From Aquiflexum gelatinilyticum (GTDB lineage Bacteria > Bacteroidota > Bacteroidia > Cytophagales > Cyclobacteriaceae), in assembly GCF_024741135.1 (NCBI RefSeq), contig NZ_JANSUY010000010.1, positions 156,839 to 220,838 on the forward strand: a stretch of DNA of 64,000 bases, written 5' to 3'. Each line of letters begins with the position of its first letter. Positions within the stretch are counted from its first letter, which is position 1. The position numbers were made by a program, and so were the translations under genes. A model generated the notes under the pieces. The model had not been told where the DNA came from. It ran no database searches and saw only the letters and a program-made list of their open reading frames with translations. This document shows, in pieces, positions 61,754 to 64,000 of this stretch.

Positions 61754-62122
61754 ATGAAAAGTTATCAGGACTTGGATATCTACAAAATTTCATTGGAGTT
61801 ATTTTTTGAAACACATCGGTTCAGTCTTAAGTTACCCTCTTATGAAAAATATGAATTGGGTAGTCAGTTGCGAAGATCATCTGACTCAATCAATACCAAT
61901 ATCGTGGAAGGTTATGGAAGAAAATCCTACAAACAAGATTTTGTGAAATTCTTGGTTTATGCCCACGCAAGCAACTTAGAATGTCATAATCACCTAGAAA
62001 AATTAAAGGTTTTGTATCCTGAGTATGATGCAGAAGTTCAATTGATCCAAGAAGAATATAGAAAGCTTGGTGTCAAAATCCACAATTTCATTGAATACGT
62101 AAAAACCAATTGGAAAACATAG
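61754..62122 (+). CDS. Four-helix-bundle protein (S23/IVP type), 122 aa
   Basis: A small soluble protein of the four-helix-bundle family related to proteins encoded in intervening sequences of 23S rRNA genes. The pattern is MKSYQDLDIYKISLELFFE, then LPSYEKYELGSQLRRSSDSI and NIVEGYGRKS, followed by FLVYAHASNLECHNHL. Free-standing copies like this one are widespread in Bacteroidota, sometimes near repeats. The gene is flanked by G/T-rich repeat tracts on both sides. The biochemical function is unknown. Confidence 0.9.
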   Translation: MKSYQDLDIYKISLELFFETHRFSLKLPSYEKYELGSQLRRSSDSINTNIVEGYGRKSYKQDFVKFLVYAHASNLECHNHLEKLKVLYPEYDAEVQLIQEEYRKLGVKIHNFIEYVKTNWKT

Positions 62123-62212
62123 ACTAAGTGGAAAACCAAAACCCTCCAATAACGGACCCACTTAACAATTACAACCATTACAACAACTAGAACAACTACA
62201 ACCATCTTACCC
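62123..62212. repeat. Short reverse-orientation repeat tract
   Basis: Words such as ACAATTACAACCATTACAAC and TAGAACAACTACAACC are the complement of the GTTGTAATT/GTTGTAGTT words found elsewhere in this part of the window. Confidence 0.72.
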
Positions 62213-62629
62213 ATGAAACCGAAACCAACAAAATCCTACCCCATCACCAAATCAGAAAACGAATGGAAGCAGGAACTTGATCCTCAAGCCTACCATGTTT
62301 TGCGGGAAAAAGGAACTGAAAGACCCTTCACCGGACAGTATTACCTCAACAAAGAAACCGGAATCTATGAATGCCATGCCTGTGGCAATGAGATTTTTCA
62401 TTCCTCAGCCAAGTATGATAGTGGTTGCGGTTGGCCGTCCTTCACCGAACCGGTCCGACCTGATGCCATCGACGTGCATATGGATTATACCCATGGCATG
62501 ATCCGGGAAGAAATCCTCTGCGGCAATTGTGGCGGGCACCTCGGACACCGTTTCCCCGACGGCCCAAAGGACAAAGGGGGTATCAGGTATTGTATCAATT
62601 CGGTGAGTATGGGGTTTAAAAAGTTGTAA
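62213..62629 (+). CDS. msrB: Peptide-methionine (R)-S-oxide reductase
   Basis: Reduces methionine R-sulfoxide in proteins, an oxidative-damage repair function. The single MsrB domain spans the protein, with the zinc cysteines in CHAC (54 and 57) and CGNC (103 and 106), the motif YDSGCGWPSF and the catalytic C127 in GIRYCINSVSMGF. There is no signal peptide, so the protein is likely cytoplasmic. It is a stand-alone gene between repeat tracts, with no partner such as msrA in the window. Confidence 0.96.
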   Translation: MKPKPTKSYPITKSENEWKQELDPQAYHVLREKGTERPFTGQYYLNKETGIYECHACGNEIFHSSAKYDSGCGWPSFTEPVRPDAIDVHMDYTHGMIREEILCGNCGGHLGHRFPDGPKDKGGIRYCINSVSMGFKKL

Positions 62630-62743
62630 TTGTTGTAGTGGTTGTAATTGTTGTCTGCTGCGCGTTGTCAGGTTGTCTGCTGAGCGTTGTAAGGTTGTCT
62701 GCTGCACGTTGTCGGGTTGTCAGCTTCGCGTTATCAAGTTGGG

Positions 62744-62785
62744 GACCGTCATTCTGAACCGCAGCCTGCGGAGGTGAAGAATCTC
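62744..62785. repeat. GTCATTCTGA...GAAGAATCTC interspersed element, copy 1
   Basis: GACCGTCATTCTGAACC, then GCAGCCTGCGGAGGTGAAGA and ATCTC. The element carries a GCAGCCTGC inner palindrome and matches a short interspersed sequence that I recognise as common in many bacterial genomes. Confidence 0.6.
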
Positions 62786-63235
62786 ATAAAAATGTAATTG
62801 TTGTAGTTGTTCTAGTTGTTCTAGTTGTTCTAGTTGTTGCCGAGGTACCAAGTCTTGAATCTTGTGTCTTGAAAAAGTACAATAGTAAAAATTATCGGAA
62901 TAATTATATGGTTTCTTGGAAATTGGTCAAAAGGTAACGAATGGGTAGGGAGGGTGTAACGGGTGGGTAGGAGAAGGGTAAGGGAAGGGTAGCGGAAAGT
63001 GGGAGGAAATTGGGGTTTTTGGCAAAATTTATTGAATTATTTTTTATAGAATTGACCTTTTCTAAGGAATTGGAGATTGAATTTTTCGGGGAAATTGGTA
63101 AGCTTTTATGTTGTCTAAAAATCAGGTCTTGCTCTAATTTTAGTAGTTGTAATTGTTCTATTGGTTGTAATTGTTGTCTGGTTCGCGTTGTCAGGTTATC
63201 GAGTTGTCAGGTTGTCTGCTGCGCGTTGTCAGGTT

Positions 63236-63270
63236 GAGGACCGTCATTCTGAGTGAAGCGAAGATTCTCG
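63236..63270. repeat. GTCATTCTGA...GAAGATTCTC interspersed element, copy 2
   Basis: GAGGACCGTCATTCTGAGTG is followed by AAGCGAAGATTCTCG. It has the same head as copy 1 and a slightly different tail. A head-only fragment is also present at about 59088. Confidence 0.6.
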
Positions 63271-63437
63271 ATCAATATTTTTGTTCTAATAGTTGTAGTT
63301 GTTGTAGTTGTTGTAGTTGTTGTAATTGTTGTAGTTGTTGTAATTGTTGTAGTTGTTCTATTTGTTGTAGTTGTTCTAATTGTTGTCGAGGTATCAAGTC
63401 TTGAATCTTGTGTCTTGAATCTTGTGTCTATTTTTTC

Positions 63438-63652
63438 TCTTGATTCTTGTGTCTTATTTTGTCGGGGAATCAAATCTTGTGTCTTGCATCTTGTGTCTTG
63501 TGTCTATTTTTATTCTTGTGTCTAGCATATTTTTTGGTTGTCAGCGTGAAAAAACCCCGAAGGGGTAACATTTTTATAGAATAAAATGAAGCGTGAGATT
63601 GTATATAGTTTTGGCTAATTTGATGGGAAATTGTAAGTATAGTTTCCGCCAA
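63438..63652. repeat. 215-bp direct repeat, left copy
   Basis: The sequence from 63438 to 63652 is repeated at 63786-64000 at an offset of 348 bp, with no difference found in comparison by eye. It includes the low-complexity TCTTGTGTCTTG words and then a unique core with a small hairpin (ACCCCGAAGGGGT, about 63555-63567), followed by a TTTTTATAGAATAAAATGAAG-like stretch. The minus-strand frame across it is repeated too, so it looks like an artefact of the repeat and not a gene. Confidence 0.88.
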
Positions 63653-63785
63653 AACAGATCTAGTTTTTTTTACCACAGATAAAAAAGATGAACACAGATC
63701 TTGTGTCTATTTTTAAAAGTCTTGAATCTTACGTCTTGTATCTAGTGTCTATTTTTAAGTCTTGTATATAGTGTCTATTTTTAAG

Positions 63786-64000
63786 TCTTGATTCTTGTGT
63801 CTTATTTTGTCGGGGAATCAAATCTTGTGTCTTGCATCTTGTGTCTTGTGTCTATTTTTATTCTTGTGTCTAGCATATTTTTTGGTTGTCAGCGTGAAAA
63901 AACCCCGAAGGGGTAACATTTTTATAGAATAAAATGAAGCGTGAGATTGTATATAGTTTTGGCTAATTTGATGGGAAATTGTAAGTATAGTTTCCGCCAA
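63786..64000. repeat. 215-bp direct repeat, right copy (runs off the window)
   Basis: The right copy of the repeat at 63438-63652. It matches up to the last base of the window, so it may extend further. The spacer between copies (about 130 bp) also carries TCTTGTGTCT-type words. Confidence 0.85.

Larger units (their letters stand above)
62630..64000. repeat. Gene-free right end made of word repeats and interspersed elements
   Basis: About 1,370 bp without a credible gene. It contains G/T-rich tracts at 62630-62860 and 63120-63400, with GTTGTAGTTGTTGTAG-type words strongest at 63290-63400. A TCTTGAATCTTGTGTCTTG-like tract covers about 62850-62875 and 63390-63520, and again 63700-63850. Two GTCATTCTGA elements and a 215-bp direct repeat (listed separately) also lie here. 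A fragment reading ACCACAGATAAAAAAGATGA sits at about 63672-63691. All long frames here are valine-, threonine- or cysteine-rich artefacts. Confidence 0.8.

Noticed and set aside
63253..63525. Valine-rich open frame and its opposite-strand threonine-rich frame
   Set aside because: Both are translations of the GTTGTAGTTGTTGTAG repeats. They have no start context, no conserved domain and single-residue runs.
63470..63676. Minus-strand frame starting near the 215-bp repeat, duplicated at 63818-64000
   Set aside because: The two frames are the same repeat translated twice; low complexity at the C-terminus and no support as a gene.
1..64000. tRNA, rRNA, tmRNA, insertion sequence or prophage
   Set aside because: None was recognised on reading both strands; no cloverleaf, transposase or integrase motif was found. 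A systematic search could still find something short.

Overview
The window looks like a chromosomal segment from a member of the Bacteroidota, most likely order Cytophagales and probably family Cyclobacteriaceae. The family placement is an inference. The supporting signs are a type IX secretion C-terminal sorting domain on a secreted amylase, a SusE/F-type starch-binding lipoprotein, many lipoproteins and outer-membrane barrels, membrane-anchored AraC regulators, AT-rich intergenic DNA and -7 boxes of the TAnnTTTG type. I found no rRNA or tRNA gene, CRISPR array, prophage or transposase.

Bases 1-6,720 hold a defence-type operon. The order is a 5'-truncated type III methyltransferase (Mod), an AlbA_2/Schlafen-type ATP-binding protein, a ParA-like ATPase and a type III restriction subunit (Res), all with 1-10 bp overlaps. 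Just past its terminator lies the most striking object in the window. It is about 20 degenerate copies of a 10-bp dyad (consensus TACnGnnGTA) held in an exact 21-bp phase for about 410 bp, between two convergent terminators.

Bases 6,700-25,500 form a sulfate-ester region. It has a type III (metallo-beta-lactamase fold) alkylsulfatase of unusual base composition, two seven-helix AraC-type membrane regulators, a formylglycine-generating enzyme with both active-site cysteines, a type I sulfatase lipoprotein, an iron alcohol dehydrogenase and a class-3-like aldehyde dehydrogenase. Two paralogous BamA/TamA-type barrels are also present. A plausible chain is alkyl sulfate to alcohol to aldehyde to fatty acid, with the formylglycine enzyme activating this sulfatase and a second one at 33.8 kb. 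A small DUF4136-like lipoprotein gene at 15.3 kb carries a frameshift.

Bases 25,500-39,300 hold small envelope and stress-type genes (CsbD-like, YtxH-like, Lmo0937-like, cupin, lipocalin-like), further AraC regulators, the second sulfatase with its own small AraC regulator, and a run of outer-membrane and lipoprotein genes around a HAD phosphatase. Two look-alike modules at 26.9 and 27.1 kb share a promoter-like block and end in similar hairpins. They are candidate paired small RNAs.

Bases 39,400-51,700 are a starch/maltodextrin locus: two GH13 enzymes (one a lipoprotein, one T9SS-exported), class II fructose-bisphosphate aldolase, a SusE/F-like lipoprotein, a LacI-family regulator, a GH31 alpha-glucosidase and a maltose-type MFS transporter. 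No SusC/SusD pair is present. An identical 14-bp operator-like sequence lies on both sides of the lacI gene.

Bases 51,700-64,000 carry a solute-binding-like protein, a TPR histidine kinase, a subtilase, an rRNA-type methyltransferase, a class III aminotransferase, a penicillin-acylase-family enzyme, a four-helix-bundle protein and MsrB. From 57.5 kb onward the intergenic spaces fill with G/T-rich word repeats, short interspersed elements and a 215-bp direct repeat that runs off the right edge.
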